DNA of 25,802 nucleotides, taken from assembly GCA_016793305.1 (NCBI GenBank), contig JAEUHU010000393.1, positions 1 through 25,802 of the forward strand. Reading direction: 5' to 3'. Under the pieces are notes generated by a model, which had not been told where the DNA came from, made no database searches, and saw nothing but the letters and a program-made list of their open reading frames with translations. This document shows, piece after piece, positions 7,283 through 15,037 of this stretch (the stretch's first letter is position 1; every line of letters begins with the position of its first letter). The translations under genes were made by a program, and so were the position numbers. The DNA comes from Planctomycetota bacterium (GTDB lineage: Bacteria > Planctomycetota > UBA1135 > UBA2386).

Positions 7283-8347
7283 ATGCCTGTTCCGCCCGTC
7301 GCTCCCACCGATACCACCGTCCTCGAAGCCCTGCGCACCGTGCAGGACCCCGACCTCCACCAGGACATCGTCACATTGGGATTCGTGAAGAACCTGCGCG
7401 TGTGCGCGGGCTCGGTGGCCCTCGACATCGAACTGACGACCCCGGCATGTCCGGTGAAGGACCTGATGAAGTCGCAAGCCGAGCGCGCCATCCGGTCGCT
7501 GCCCGGCGTCGACGAGGTGCGCATCACCATGACTGCGCGGGTCACCGCGAGCCGGCCGGTGCTCGGCGACAAGGGGATGATCCCGGGCGTCAAGAACGTC
7601 ATCGCGGTCTCCTCGGGCAAGGGTGGCGTCGGCAAGTCGACGGTCGCAGTCAACTTGGCCTGCGCCCTGTCCCGCGCCGGCGCCAAGGTCGGCATCCTCG
7701 ACGCCGACGTCTACGGCCCCAACGTGCCGCTGATGCTGGGGCTCAGCGGACAACCCACCACCGCCAACCAGAAGATCGTGCCGTTCGAGAAATACGGCCT
7801 GCAGGTCATGTCGATGGCGCTGCTGGTCGCCGAAGATCAGCCGGTGATCTGGCGCGGTCCGATGCTGCATTCGGCCGTTCGACAGTTCCTGTTCGACGTC
7901 GCCTGGCACGAACTCGACTACCTGGTCGTCGACCTGCCGCCGGGCACCGGCGACGCACAACTGTCGCTGAGCCAGCAGGCACACCTGATGGGTGCGGTGA
8001 TCGTCACGACGCCGCAGGACGTTTCGGTCCTCGACGTGAAGAAGGCGATCCGCATGTTCCAGACCGTCAACGTGCCGATCCTGGGCGTGGTCGAGAACAT
8101 GTCGTGGTTCACGCCACCCGGGTCCACCGAGCGCTACCAGCTGTTCGGCCAGGGCGGCGGCCAACGCATCGAACGCGAATTCGGCGTGCCGCTGCTCGGC
8201 CAGATCCCGATCGAACTCGCCGTCCGCGAGGGCGGCGACCGCGGCAAACCCATCACGCTGGCCGAACCGGACTCGGCGAGCGCCGCGGCGATGTTCGCGA
8301 TCGCCGGCAAGATCGCCCAGCGCATCAGCATCCTCAACGCAGAGTAG
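7283..8347 (+). CDS. mrp: Mrp/ApbC-type iron-sulfur cluster carrier ATPase
   Basis: The 354-residue protein has the usual two-part architecture. An N-terminal MIP18/DUF59 domain (about 10-85) includes the PACPVKD motif with C56. An ATPase domain follows, with deviant Walker A SSGKGGVGKST (110-120), DADVYGPNVP (140-149) and DLPPGTGD (217-224). Mrp proteins bind and transfer [4Fe-4S] clusters to apo-enzymes in the cytoplasm, using ATP. The CxxC that ligates the bridging cluster in many homologues after VVENMS is absent here; the sequence reads WFTPPGSTERYQ (275-286), a variant also seen in some other Mrp lineages. A gene for a small CxxC protein follows 18 nt downstream. No ribosome-binding site is evident, and an inverted repeat abuts the start. 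Confidence 0.96.
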   Translation: MPVPPVAPTDTTVLEALRTVQDPDLHQDIVTLGFVKNLRVCAGSVALDIELTTPACPVKDLMKSQAERAIRSLPGVDEVRITMTARVTASRPVLGDKGMIPGVKNVIAVSSGKGGVGKSTVAVNLACALSRAGAKVGILDADVYGPNVPLMLGLSGQPTTANQKIVPFEKYGLQVMSMALLVAEDQPVIWRGPMLHSAVRQFLFDVAWHELDYLVVDLPPGTGDAQLSLSQQAHLMGAVIVTTPQDVSVLDVKKAIRMFQTVNVPILGVVENMSWFTPPGSTERYQLFGQGGGQRIEREFGVPLLGQIPIELAVREGGDRGKPITLAEPDSASAAAMFAIAGKIAQRISILNAE

Positions 8348-8365
8348 AACCAGGAGACCTTCGCC

Positions 8366-8584
8366 ATGAACAACCAGACCAAGAAGAGCCAGTTCACCCC
8401 CCAGAGCACGATGCTCGAGTGCCTGACCGCCGACCCATCGCTCGGCATGGTCCTGATGCGCGACTTCCACCTCGGCGGCTGCCGCAACTGCGGCTTCAAC
8501 CCACACGACTCGATCGAAGCCGTCGCCCAGGCGAACGGCATCCCGACCGAGCGCCTGCTGGCCGCGATGAACCGCGAGAGCTGA
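8366..8584 (+). CDS. DUF1858-like small CxxC protein
   Basis: The protein has 72 residues and a good AGGAG 9 nt before the ATG. Residues 14-70 fit the DUF1858 pattern found alone or fused to hybrid-cluster/ScdA-type iron proteins: a helix ending in a glycine-cysteine pair, CRNC (residues 39-42 by count of GGCRNCGF), then a helical tail (SIEAVAQANGIPTERLLAAM). Another cysteine is at C19. It is likely an iron-sulfur or redox-related accessory. It follows mrp by 18 nt on the same strand and is probably co-transcribed. The 110-nt gap after it holds only a weak GC hairpin near 8597-8620. Confidence 0.82.
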   Translation: MNNQTKKSQFTPQSTMLECLTADPSLGMVLMRDFHLGGCRNCGFNPHDSIEAVAQANGIPTERLLAAMNRES

Positions 8585-8694
8585 GCCAGGTCGCCTGCCG
8601 GGAGCCCGGGTCGGCAACTGCGGGGACGCAGCAACGAGAGCCACCAACCACGAGTCGGCGCAGCCAAGCCCGCCGCGTCGCCTACCTGGAAGGC

Positions 8695-9573
8695 TCAGCC
8701 GCAGCTCGCAACGAACTCGCTCAGGCTGCGGCGCCCTCGCCCCGCCGGCGGTGGCACGAGCCCCCACGCTTCGAGCGTCGGGTTGCCAGGCCCATCTGGC
8801 CGCAGCAGTGCCTCCGGCACGTGCACGTGCGCGTGGATCGGGACGCTGCCCTGATCCTGGGGGCGCCGAAGCCACTGCATCGAGCCAGGCTTGCGCAGGC
8901 TCGACCGCGGGTGGAACGAGAAGTGCCAGAACCACAGGCCGGGCAACCACAGCGTGTGCGGCGACGACTGCACGTAGAGGTCGCCGGTCTCGAGAAACCC
9001 GTGTCGCCCCCAGCCGAGCCCATTGCCGCGCAGGTTCGCCAACGCCGTGATCCGAGTCAGGTAGTTGTAGGCGCCATGGTCCGTGTCGGGCTGGAGGTAG
9101 TCCGCCGGCCGACACGTGCCCGGGCCCGCGAAGCCAGGACAGATCGGCCGGAGGCCGAGGTTCTTCACCAGCGCCCCCTCGGTCGGCGTCGGGTCGAACG
9201 GCCGGCCGTGGTTCTGCGGCGGATCCTGCAGCCGCGGATGGTGCTCGTGCACCTCGAGCAGCCGGCGGCAGAAGCCGAGCACGTCGTCGGCGTAGACCTC
9301 GTCGCCGTCGAGCGTCAGCACGTGGGTGGCACCGCGCCGGCGGGCCTCGGCGAGCGTGGCTTCGCGATTCGCCTGCTCGTCGTCGCCCCCGAAGTCCTCG
9401 AACAGCACCAACTTGTCACCCAGGTGCGGCATCGACCGGACGATCTCGACGGTGCGATCCCGCGAGTGGTTGTCGAACACCAGGATCTCGTCGACGTGCG
9501 GGGCGACGGAGCTGAGGGCGTACCAGATCCAGTACTCCTCGTCCTTCACCATCGAGATCGAGACCAACTTCAT
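8695..9573 (-). CDS. Family 2 glycosyltransferase
   Basis: The 292-residue protein opens with a GT-A start, MKLVSISMVKDEEYWIWYAL, like the VKDE(E/A)..I..WL pattern of GT2 enzymes. The donor-binding beta-strands run through VDEILVFDNHSRDRT (28-41) and the DxD motif is D89-G-D91 in TLDGDE, which binds the metal and nucleotide-sugar. The C-terminal part (about 110-290) is Trp/His/Pro-rich and specific to this protein. It has no transmembrane segment, so it is probably cytosolic or peripheral. The acceptor is unknown. It is divergent from the thioredoxin gene across 133 nt. Confidence 0.88.
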   Translation of the reverse strand: MKLVSISMVKDEEYWIWYALSSVAPHVDEILVFDNHSRDRTVEIVRSMPHLGDKLVLFEDFGGDDEQANREATLAEARRRGATHVLTLDGDEVYADDVLGFCRRLLEVHEHHPRLQDPPQNHGRPFDPTPTEGALVKNLGLRPICPGFAGPGTCRPADYLQPDTDHGAYNYLTRITALANLRGNGLGWGRHGFLETGDLYVQSSPHTLWLPGLWFWHFSFHPRSSLRKPGSMQWLRRPQDQGSVPIHAHVHVPEALLRPDGPGNPTLEAWGLVPPPAGRGRRSLSEFVASCG

Positions 9574-9706
9574 GCTGGTGCGTTCGCCGTGCCGTCGTGA
9601 AGATCGACAGCCTGGGAAAAGTCACTTGAGCCGAACCCTTGCGCCGGAGCCGCGCACGGTCAAAATCCGCCGCCCGCCCGCGGCCCCGCCCGGGCAGCTA
9701 GCCAAC

Positions 9707-10030
9707 ATGGTCACCGAACTCACCGACACGAACTTCACGACCACCGTCCGGAACGCCAAGGTCCCGGTCCTGGTCGACTTCTCCGCCAGCTGGTGCCAGC
9801 CTTGCAAGGCCCTGGCTCCGACCATCGACAAGGTCGCCGGCGAGTACAAGGGCCGCATGGACGTCTACAAGGTCGACATCGACAACGCCCAGGAGGCGGC
9901 CGCGAGCTTCGGGATCCAGAGCGTGCCGACCTGCATCTTCTTCCGCGACGGCAAGGAAGTGGATCGCTTCATGGGCAACGCCGACCTGCGCACCGTGAAG
10001 GGCCACGTCGATCGCGTGCTCGGCAAGTGA
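9707..10030 (+). CDS. trxA: Thioredoxin with WCQPC active site
   Basis: The 107-residue protein matches a stand-alone thioredoxin in length and fold: N-terminal strand and helix, VLVDFSASWCQPCKALAPTIDKV active-site region, cis-proline loop in QSVPTCIFFRDG (P74), and C-terminal helix. The redox pair is C30 and C33. The dipeptide between them is Gln-Pro instead of the usual Gly-Pro, which changes the environment of the dithiol; the cis-proline is retained. An extra cysteine, C76, follows the cis-proline. It would reduce protein disulfides in the cytoplasm with thioredoxin reductase. ATG 9707 was chosen because it gives the canonical N-terminus, although no strong ribosome-binding site is visible. 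Confidence 0.95.
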   Translation: MVTELTDTNFTTTVRNAKVPVLVDFSASWCQPCKALAPTIDKVAGEYKGRMDVYKVDIDNAQEAAASFGIQSVPTCIFFRDGKEVDRFMGNADLRTVKGHVDRVLGK

Positions 10031-10040
10031 CAGCTCGAAC

Positions 10041-10063
10041 CGAGGGGCCCCGGCTGCCCCTCG
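10041..10063. terminator. Terminator-like hairpin after trxA
   Basis: Arms CGAGGGGC (10041-10048) and GCCCCTCG (10056-10063) form a perfect 8-bp stem with a 7-nt loop, 10 nt after the thioredoxin stop. It lies between convergent genes and lacks a T-run. Confidence 0.55.
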
Positions 10064-10104
10064 CTCGGAGCTCCCCTCCGATCGGACCTGGACGGTCCTG
10101 AACC

Positions 10105-10494
10105 TCAGCGAGCCGACACGGCCCGCCGTTCCAGGGCTCGCCACACGAGCAGCAGCCCGAGCGGCACGGTGACGAACGCCGCCCACCAGCGTCGACGCTC
10201 GGGCAGGACTTCGACCGGCGCGAACACGACGTGGTCGTCACGGTGCACTTCGAAGACGTGCCGCCCGCCTTGCTGCACCACGAAGCCCACCAGCCCGTTC
10301 GCATCCGTGGCTCCGCACGAACGGCGCTGCCCATCGGGCAGGACGACGACCACCTCGACGCCGGCACGTGGCACCGACCGGGCGTCGACTGCGTCGTGCA
10401 CCCGCACGGCGACGGGCTCGCCGACCGATGCAGGAGCCGGCTGGACGGAGAGTTGCTGGAGCAGCACACCCAGGAGCATTGCCGACGCACTCAC
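10105..10494 (-). CDS. Small exported protein with Ig-like domain and C-terminal TM helix
   Basis: The protein has 129 residues from GTG 10494 (ATG 10479 is an alternative giving 124). It has an N-terminal hydrophobic signal (MLLGVLLQQLSVQPAPA). A beta-rich module (about 20-90) with GEPVAVRVHD, GVEVVVVLPDGQ and TDANGLVGFVV resembles carboxypeptidase-regulatory or bacterial Ig-like folds that display loops outside the membrane. A transmembrane helix (about 103-119, WAAFVTVPLGLLLVWRA) and a short basic tail follow. The function is unknown. The coding potential is supported by this coherent topology, because the opposite frame is also open. It is divergent from lipB with only 18 nt between the two starts. 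Confidence 0.72.
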   Translation of the reverse strand: MSASAMLLGVLLQQLSVQPAPASVGEPVAVRVHDAVDARSVPRAGVEVVVVLPDGQRRSCGATDANGLVGFVVQQGGRHVFEVHRDDHVVFAPVEVLPERRRWWAAFVTVPLGLLLVWRALERRAVSAR

Positions 10495-10512
10495 GCGCTA
10501 GAGTCTGCCCAC

Positions 10513-11121
10513 TTGGCCACGGAAATCGAGAACCTCGGGCGACGGCCCTACGAGCCCGTGCTCGCCGCGATGCGCGCGCTGCACGGCGAGGTCGCCGCCG
10601 GTCGCACACCAGGCCGCGTGCTGCTCGTCGAGCACGAGCCCGTCTACACGGCCGGCCGCGCCACCCCGACGCACGAACTGCGACCCGGCATCGTGCCGAT
10701 CGAGCGAGGCGGCAAGATCACCTACCACGGCCCCGGCCAGCTGACCGTCTACCCGATCGTGCGCCTGCCGCGCCGCGACGTACGCGACTGGCTGCGGCGC
10801 CTAGAGCACTTCGGCATGGCCATCGCCGCCCACTTCGGCCTCGCAGCCGAACCGTCGGTCGACGGCACCGGCGTGTTCGTGGCCGGCCGCAAGTTCGCCT
10901 CGATCGGCGTGCACGTGAAGCAGTGGGTCAACCTGCACGGCATCGGCGTCAACGTCGCGATGGACCTGGCCCCATGGCACGAGGTCCGGCCCTGCGGCCT
11001 GTCGCCCGACGTGATGACGGACCTGTCGCGCGCCGCCGGGCGGCCGCTGTCGATCGAGGCCGCAGCGACCGCCGCGGCCGCGGCCGTTTCCGTGCTGACC
11101 GCCGCGAGCGACCCGCTATGA
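10513..11121 (+). CDS. lipB: Octanoyltransferase LipB
   Basis: The 202-residue protein transfers octanoyl groups from acyl carrier protein to lipoyl domains, the first step of endogenous lipoate synthesis. It has the EHEPVYTAGR substrate region (40-49), GGKITYHGPGQLTVYP (66-81), the catalytic lysine K127 in AGRKFASIGVH, and the acyl-thioester cysteine C161 in VRPCGL. The start was taken as TTG 10513, because the frame upstream overlaps the divergent exported-protein gene and the TTG directly precedes the family's usual N-terminus; no ATG lies between, and no clear ribosome-binding site exists. The next gene, xseA, begins 10 nt after the stop. lipA is not in the window. Confidence 0.93.
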   Translation: MATEIENLGRRPYEPVLAAMRALHGEVAAGRTPGRVLLVEHEPVYTAGRATPTHELRPGIVPIERGGKITYHGPGQLTVYPIVRLPRRDVRDWLRRLEHFGMAIAAHFGLAAEPSVDGTGVFVAGRKFASIGVHVKQWVNLHGIGVNVAMDLAPWHEVRPCGLSPDVMTDLSRAAGRPLSIEAAATAAAAAVSVLTAASDPL

Positions 11122-11131
11122 ACGAGGCGCG

Positions 11132-12829
11132 ATGACGGGCACGGTCGAACTCGCTCCGGACGGTCAACACCTGCTGATCCGCTTTCCGTATCGCGAGGAC
11201 CTTGTGGCCACCGTGAAGGCGCTGCCGGGCCGCCGCTGGGACCCGAAGAACAAGGTCTGGAGCGTGCCCGCGGCCCACGTCGAAGCGGTCTACGCCGCCC
11301 TGGCCCAGCACCTGTTCGAGTTCGCCTCGGAGATCCCGTCCCTGCTCGCCGGCACGCTGCGCGCGCCGACACCGGCCGCGGCACCGACGAAGCCGAAGGA
11401 GCGCCTGGGCCCTGCGCGCCAGGCCGCACTGCCGATGGCGATGCCCGCCCCCGCCCCTGCGCGCGACGACCTGCCGCCCTGGGAGACCCCGCCGAACGAC
11501 GGCCCGACCAAGGACGCGCTGTCGGTCCGCGAACTGAACCTGCGCATCCGCGACGGCCTGCGCGAGCTGTTCCCCGACAGCCTGTGGGTCACCGGCGAGA
11601 TCGTCGACTTCGACAAGAGTGCCGGCCGCCAGCACCGCTTCTTCCAGCTGGTCGAGAAGGCGAACGGCGACAGCCGGCCTACCGCGGTCGTCGAGGTGGC
11701 GCTGTTCGGCAGCACCGCCGAACGGCTGCTGCCGGCCCTCGCCCGGCACGAGCCACCGCTGTCGCTGCGCGACGGCCTCGAAGTGCGCGTACTGGTCAAG
11801 CTCGACTTCTACCCGGGCACCGGCCGCCTGCAGGTCGTCGTCCAGGACATCGACCCGACCTTCACGCTCGGCAAGCTCGCCCTGTCGCGCGAGCAGGTGC
11901 TGCGCGAACTGGTGCAGAAGGGCCTCGCCGAGCGCAACCGCCAGCTCGGCTTCCCGGTGCCGGCCCTGCGCATCGGCGTGCTCACCAGTCCCGACGCCGA
12001 CGGCTGGAACGACTTCGTGCGCCACCTCGAGGAGTCGCGCTGCGGGTTCCAGGTGACGCTGTTCCCGGTCAAGGTGCAGGGCAAGGAGCTGAAGCCGACG
12101 CTGCTGCGCGGCCTGCGCTGGTTCGCCGAACGCGCCGCCGACTTCGACGTGCTGTGCATCGTGCGCGGCGGCGGATCGCGCACCGACCTAGCCTGGTTCG
12201 ACGACCGCGACGTGGCGCTCGCGGTCGCCACCCACCCGCTGAAGGTCGTCGTCGGCATCGGCCACCAGCGCGACCAGTCGGTGCTCGACCTGATCGCACA
12301 CTCGGCGAAGACGCCGACCGCGGTGGCCGAGCTGCTGGTGCGCGGCGTCGAGGCGGCCCGCGAGGACGTGCGCGAGTTCGCCGAACGGCTGCTCGCCGCG
12401 ACCGGGCACCGCCTCGGCACCGCCGGCCACGAACTCGACGCACTGGCGCGCAGCGTGCAGCGCGCGGTCGAACACCGCCTCGCCAGCGCTGGCGAGCGGC
12501 TGCGTTCGTTCGCCCGCGACGTGGTCGCGGCCACCAACACCTGCCTGCAACGGCGCAGCGCCGACCTCCGCCACGCAGCGACGCGCATCCAGCACGGCAG
12601 CGAACGACGCCTCGACCGAGCCACAGCACGCCTCGACCAGCAGGCGACGCGCCACCGCCTGCTCGACCCACGCGCCGTGCTGCAGCGCGGCTTCGTGCTG
12701 GTGCGCGACGCACACGGCAAGGTGCTGCCGAGCAGCCAGCGACTCCAGAAGGACCAGATCGTGCGCGTGCAGTTCCGCGACGGCCACGCCGACACGCGGG
12801 TCACGCACGTGCAACAGGACCAGCCATGA
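11132..12829 (+). CDS. xseA: Exodeoxyribonuclease VII large subunit with N-terminal HARP-like domain
   Basis: The protein has 565 residues, longer than the usual 400-450. Residues 129-240 are the OB-fold (SVRELNLRIRDGLRELFP, then WVTGEI). The catalytic domain includes GVLTSPDADGWND (282-294), VQG (315-317), RGGGSRTDL (345-353) and GIGHQRDQSVLD (375-386). H378, D381, R345 and D294 occupy the places of the residues reported essential in the E. coli enzyme; the usual GHE reads GHQ. A long helical arm (400-520) and a closing GFVLVRDAHGKVL strand follow. The extra N-terminus (8-60) resembles the HARP module of annealing helicases: IRFPYREDLVATVKALPGRRWDPK, then VWSVP. A Pro/Ala linker (75-125) joins it to the OB-fold. 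The gene overlaps xseB by ATGA, and GAGG precedes ATG 11132. ExoVII degrades single-stranded DNA. Confidence 0.94.
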   Translation: MTGTVELAPDGQHLLIRFPYREDLVATVKALPGRRWDPKNKVWSVPAAHVEAVYAALAQHLFEFASEIPSLLAGTLRAPTPAAAPTKPKERLGPARQAALPMAMPAPAPARDDLPPWETPPNDGPTKDALSVRELNLRIRDGLRELFPDSLWVTGEIVDFDKSAGRQHRFFQLVEKANGDSRPTAVVEVALFGSTAERLLPALARHEPPLSLRDGLEVRVLVKLDFYPGTGRLQVVVQDIDPTFTLGKLALSREQVLRELVQKGLAERNRQLGFPVPALRIGVLTSPDADGWNDFVRHLEESRCGFQVTLFPVKVQGKELKPTLLRGLRWFAERAADFDVLCIVRGGGSRTDLAWFDDRDVALAVATHPLKVVVGIGHQRDQSVLDLIAHSAKTPTAVAELLVRGVEAAREDVREFAERLLAATGHRLGTAGHELDALARSVQRAVEHRLASAGERLRSFARDVVAATNTCLQRRSADLRHAATRIQHGSERRLDRATARLDQQATRHRLLDPRAVLQRGFVLVRDAHGKVLPSSQRLQKDQIVRVQFRDGHADTRVTHVQQDQP

Positions 12830-13092
12830 GCGACAAGAAGAAGAAGACCGACGGCCCGAGCTACGCCGAAGCCAGCGGCGAACTCGAGCAGATCCTGCAG
12901 GACATCGAGTCCGGCGAGATCGACCTCGACGTGCTGACCGAGAAGGTCGAACGCGCCGCCCAGCTGCTGACGATCTGCCGGCAGAAGCTCGCCGCGACCG
13001 CGACCAAGGTGAAGAAGGTCACCGACGAACTCGCCGCGTCGCTCGGCGAAGCGCCGGCTGCGGGCGACGACGACCCCACCGACCAGGAGTAG
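12826..13092 (+). CDS. xseB: Exodeoxyribonuclease VII small subunit
   Basis: The 88-residue protein shows the small-subunit pattern: a Tyr-containing first helix (SYAEASGELEQILQDIESGEIDLD) and a second (VLTEKVERAAQLLTICRQKL), ending in an acidic tail. The small subunits bind the helical arm of XseA to make the active complex. The ATG overlaps the xseA stop, so the two are translationally coupled, and the M50-like protease gene begins 3 nt after its TAG. Confidence 0.95.
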   Translation: MSDKKKKTDGPSYAEASGELEQILQDIESGEIDLDVLTEKVERAAQLLTICRQKLAATATKVKKVTDELAASLGEAPAAGDDDPTDQE

Positions 13093-13095
13093 CCG

Positions 13096-13740
13096 ATGGA
13101 CTGGCAGCTCGCGTTCCAGATGTACGTCACGCTGATCGTCAGCCTGACGTTCCACGAAGCGGCGCACGGCCTGTTCGCCCTGTGGGGCGGCGATCGGACC
13201 GCCTACTACTCTGGCCAGGTGACGCTGAACCCGATCCCGCACATGCAGCGTGAACCGTTCGGGACGATCGTGCTGCCGTTGCTCGGCCTGCTGTCGTCGG
13301 GCGGTCGCAACCTGCTCGGCTACGCCAGCGCCCCGGTCGACCCGCGCTGGGCGGAACGCAACCCCCGCAAGGCGGCGCTCATGTCCGCGGCCGGCCCGCT
13401 CGCCAACCTGCTGCTGGCCTCCATCGCGTTCGCCGTGCTCTACGGGATTGCGCGGCCGGACGACGAGACCGGGCGAACCGTGCGTTCGATCGCGACGCAG
13501 TTCCTGCGCCTCAACCTGCTGCTGGCGATCTTCAACCTGATCCCGATGCCGCCACTCGACGGAGCGGGAGTGGTCAGCGGTCTCGTGCCAGCGAGCCGTC
13601 CGCTCTATCGCCGGATCCAGGCGGTTCCATACAGCGCCCTGGTCGTGTTCGTGCTCGCCTCCTACTGGCTGCCGGATCTCTACGTGCCGGTCTACCTGGC
13701 GATCGACGACCTGTTGCCGTTCTCGACCCTCTGGAAGTGA
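13096..13740 (+). CDS. M50-family (site-2-like) membrane metalloprotease
   Basis: The 214-residue protein is a compact site-2 protease homologue of the rhomboid-sized bacterial type. The zinc motif HEAAH is at residues 20-24, within the first transmembrane helix. The second metal ligand is D155 in NLIPMPPLDGAG, the NPxPLDG-like motif. At least four hydrophobic segments are evident (about 7-29, 56-69, 96-118, 137-160, with another at 180-200). No PDZ domain is present, so it belongs to the short group whose substrates are usually unknown. It follows xseB by 3 nt, so it is probably co-transcribed with xseAB even though the functions are unrelated. Confidence 0.9.
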   Translation: MDWQLAFQMYVTLIVSLTFHEAAHGLFALWGGDRTAYYSGQVTLNPIPHMQREPFGTIVLPLLGLLSSGGRNLLGYASAPVDPRWAERNPRKAALMSAAGPLANLLLASIAFAVLYGIARPDDETGRTVRSIATQFLRLNLLLAIFNLIPMPPLDGAGVVSGLVPASRPLYRRIQAVPYSALVVFVLASYWLPDLYVPVYLAIDDLLPFSTLWK

Positions 13741-13746
13741 GTGGCG

Positions 13747-13769
13747 CGCGGCGGGCCGCCTCGGCCGCG
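13747..13769. terminator. Hairpin between convergent genes
   Basis: CGCGGC (13747-13752) and GCCGCG (13764-13769) form a 6-bp stem with an 11-nt loop in the 30-nt gap between convergent stop codons. The GC-rich background makes chance pairing possible. Confidence 0.35.
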
Positions 13770-13770
13770 T

Positions 13771-15036
13771 TCAGCGTCCCGTCAACGCCGCGCGCACGCG
13801 CTCGCCGGCATCGCCGCACGCGCTCATCGAACGCTCGTAGGCGAACTCCGGGTCCGCCGCCTCCTGGGCGCGCAGCAGGTAGCCGACCTCGTCGTCGCAC
13901 AGACCGAACAGCACGAGATCCGGCCGGCGCAGCTCGGCGCGCAGCCGCTCTGCCAACGCCGGCTCGACCTCGCCCGGAACGGCGACCGCTTCGAAGGCGC
14001 CGAGGCGCAGCCAGCCGACCGTGCTGCGCGCCGCCCCGTCGTACAGCTCGCGCTGCAGCACCGTGGTCAGCCGACCGATCCGGAAGCCCATCGTCGTCAT
14101 CGGCAGGTAGACGTCGGCGCGCGCCACCTCGACCGTGTCGACCGGCAACGGCGCGGCCTTCGCCAGCGCCTGTTCACACAGTGTGCACGCCTGCTCGCCG
14201 AACACCTGCACGCCGACCTCGTCGCGCGGCTGCACGTCGGGCGAGATCATCGCCCCGAGCGCGCCGTTGACGAACACCGCCTGGCCGTGGCCACGCGCGC
14301 GCCACTGGTCGCACAGCACCCCGACGAAGTCGGCGCTGATCGCGGTGTTGCGCCGCGGCATCACTTCGGGATGGCACGCGAGGTGGAGCAGCGAACCGAG
14401 CGGACGACCATCGGCCTCTGCGAACGCACTCACCACGTGCACGCGCCGGTCGAACACCTCGGCGCGGTTCGCGTTCTTGACGAGCCCGTGCACCGGCAGC
14501 CTTGCTTGTCCGTGCACGAGTCGCGCCGGCGCAGCACCGGCACGCGCCTCGGCGATCGCCTCGGCCATCGCCACCCGCACGCTCGCCAAGTAGTCGCGAT
14601 CGCGCCCCGACGACAGGAAGTACCACCCCCACAGCCCGATCAGGTCCGGGCCCGCGTGCGTGTGGCTCGCACAGACGAACACGTCGCCGTTGGCGAAGCC
14701 GGGCACGCCGGCCTTCAACCAGTCGACGTCCTCGCGCATCACGCCGAGGTTGTCGAGGCCGACGATCGCGAACCAGCGCGCCGCGCTGCCGAACACGAAC
14801 GCGCGCACCCGCAGCGGCGACGAGACGCGCGTGCTGGTGCGCGCCAGGTCGAAGCCGGCGAGGTAGTCCCCGACCACCGGGGTCACGTCGCGTTCGGCGC
14901 TGCCGACCCACAAGGCCCCGTCGACCGGGGCCGTGACCCGGTAGCGAGCTGGCTGCTCGGGGCGTCCGTGCTGGAACACACCAGCGCAGCTCGTCAGCGT
15001 CCCCAGCAGCAAGGCAGCGATGCCGAGCCGCCGCAC
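13771..15036 (-). CDS. Neutral/alkaline ceramidase-like lipoprotein hydrolase
   Basis: The 421-residue protein has a GTG start at 15036. A lipoprotein signal peptide ends in LTSC (lipobox cysteine C17). The body follows the neutral ceramidase family: an N-terminal GSAERDVTPVVGDYLAGF motif, then ASHTHAGPD (H125, H127), a zinc-site signature like the SHTHSGPG of known members, and later LLHLACHPEV and FVNGALGAMISPD. Members use zinc to hydrolyse the amide bond of ceramide, but many bacterial relatives are uncharacterised and the substrate here is unknown. It is shorter than secreted ceramidases (about 650 residues), and the C-terminal immunoglobulin-like domain is missing. The gene starts 1 nt after the stop of the SirB1-like gene, implying coupling. 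Confidence 0.85.
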   Translation of the reverse strand: MRRLGIAALLLGTLTSCAGVFQHGRPEQPARYRVTAPVDGALWVGSAERDVTPVVGDYLAGFDLARTSTRVSSPLRVRAFVFGSAARWFAIVGLDNLGVMREDVDWLKAGVPGFANGDVFVCASHTHAGPDLIGLWGWYFLSSGRDRDYLASVRVAMAEAIAEARAGAAPARLVHGQARLPVHGLVKNANRAEVFDRRVHVVSAFAEADGRPLGSLLHLACHPEVMPRRNTAISADFVGVLCDQWRARGHGQAVFVNGALGAMISPDVQPRDEVGVQVFGEQACTLCEQALAKAAPLPVDTVEVARADVYLPMTTMGFRIGRLTTVLQRELYDGAARSTVGWLRLGAFEAVAVPGEVEPALAERLRAELRRPDLVLFGLCDDEVGYLLRAQEAADPEFAYERSMSACGDAGERVRAALTGR

Positions 15037-15037
15037 G

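Noticed and set aside
7178..9115. Long minus-strand open frame opposite mrp and the DUF1858 gene
   Set aside because: The translation is His/Asp/Arg-rich antisense of well-supported genes; it shows no domain.
10231..10512. N-terminal extension of lipB to ATG 10231
   Set aside because: It would overlap the whole divergent exported-protein gene and is not found in LipB proteins, whose usual N-terminus begins at the TTG.
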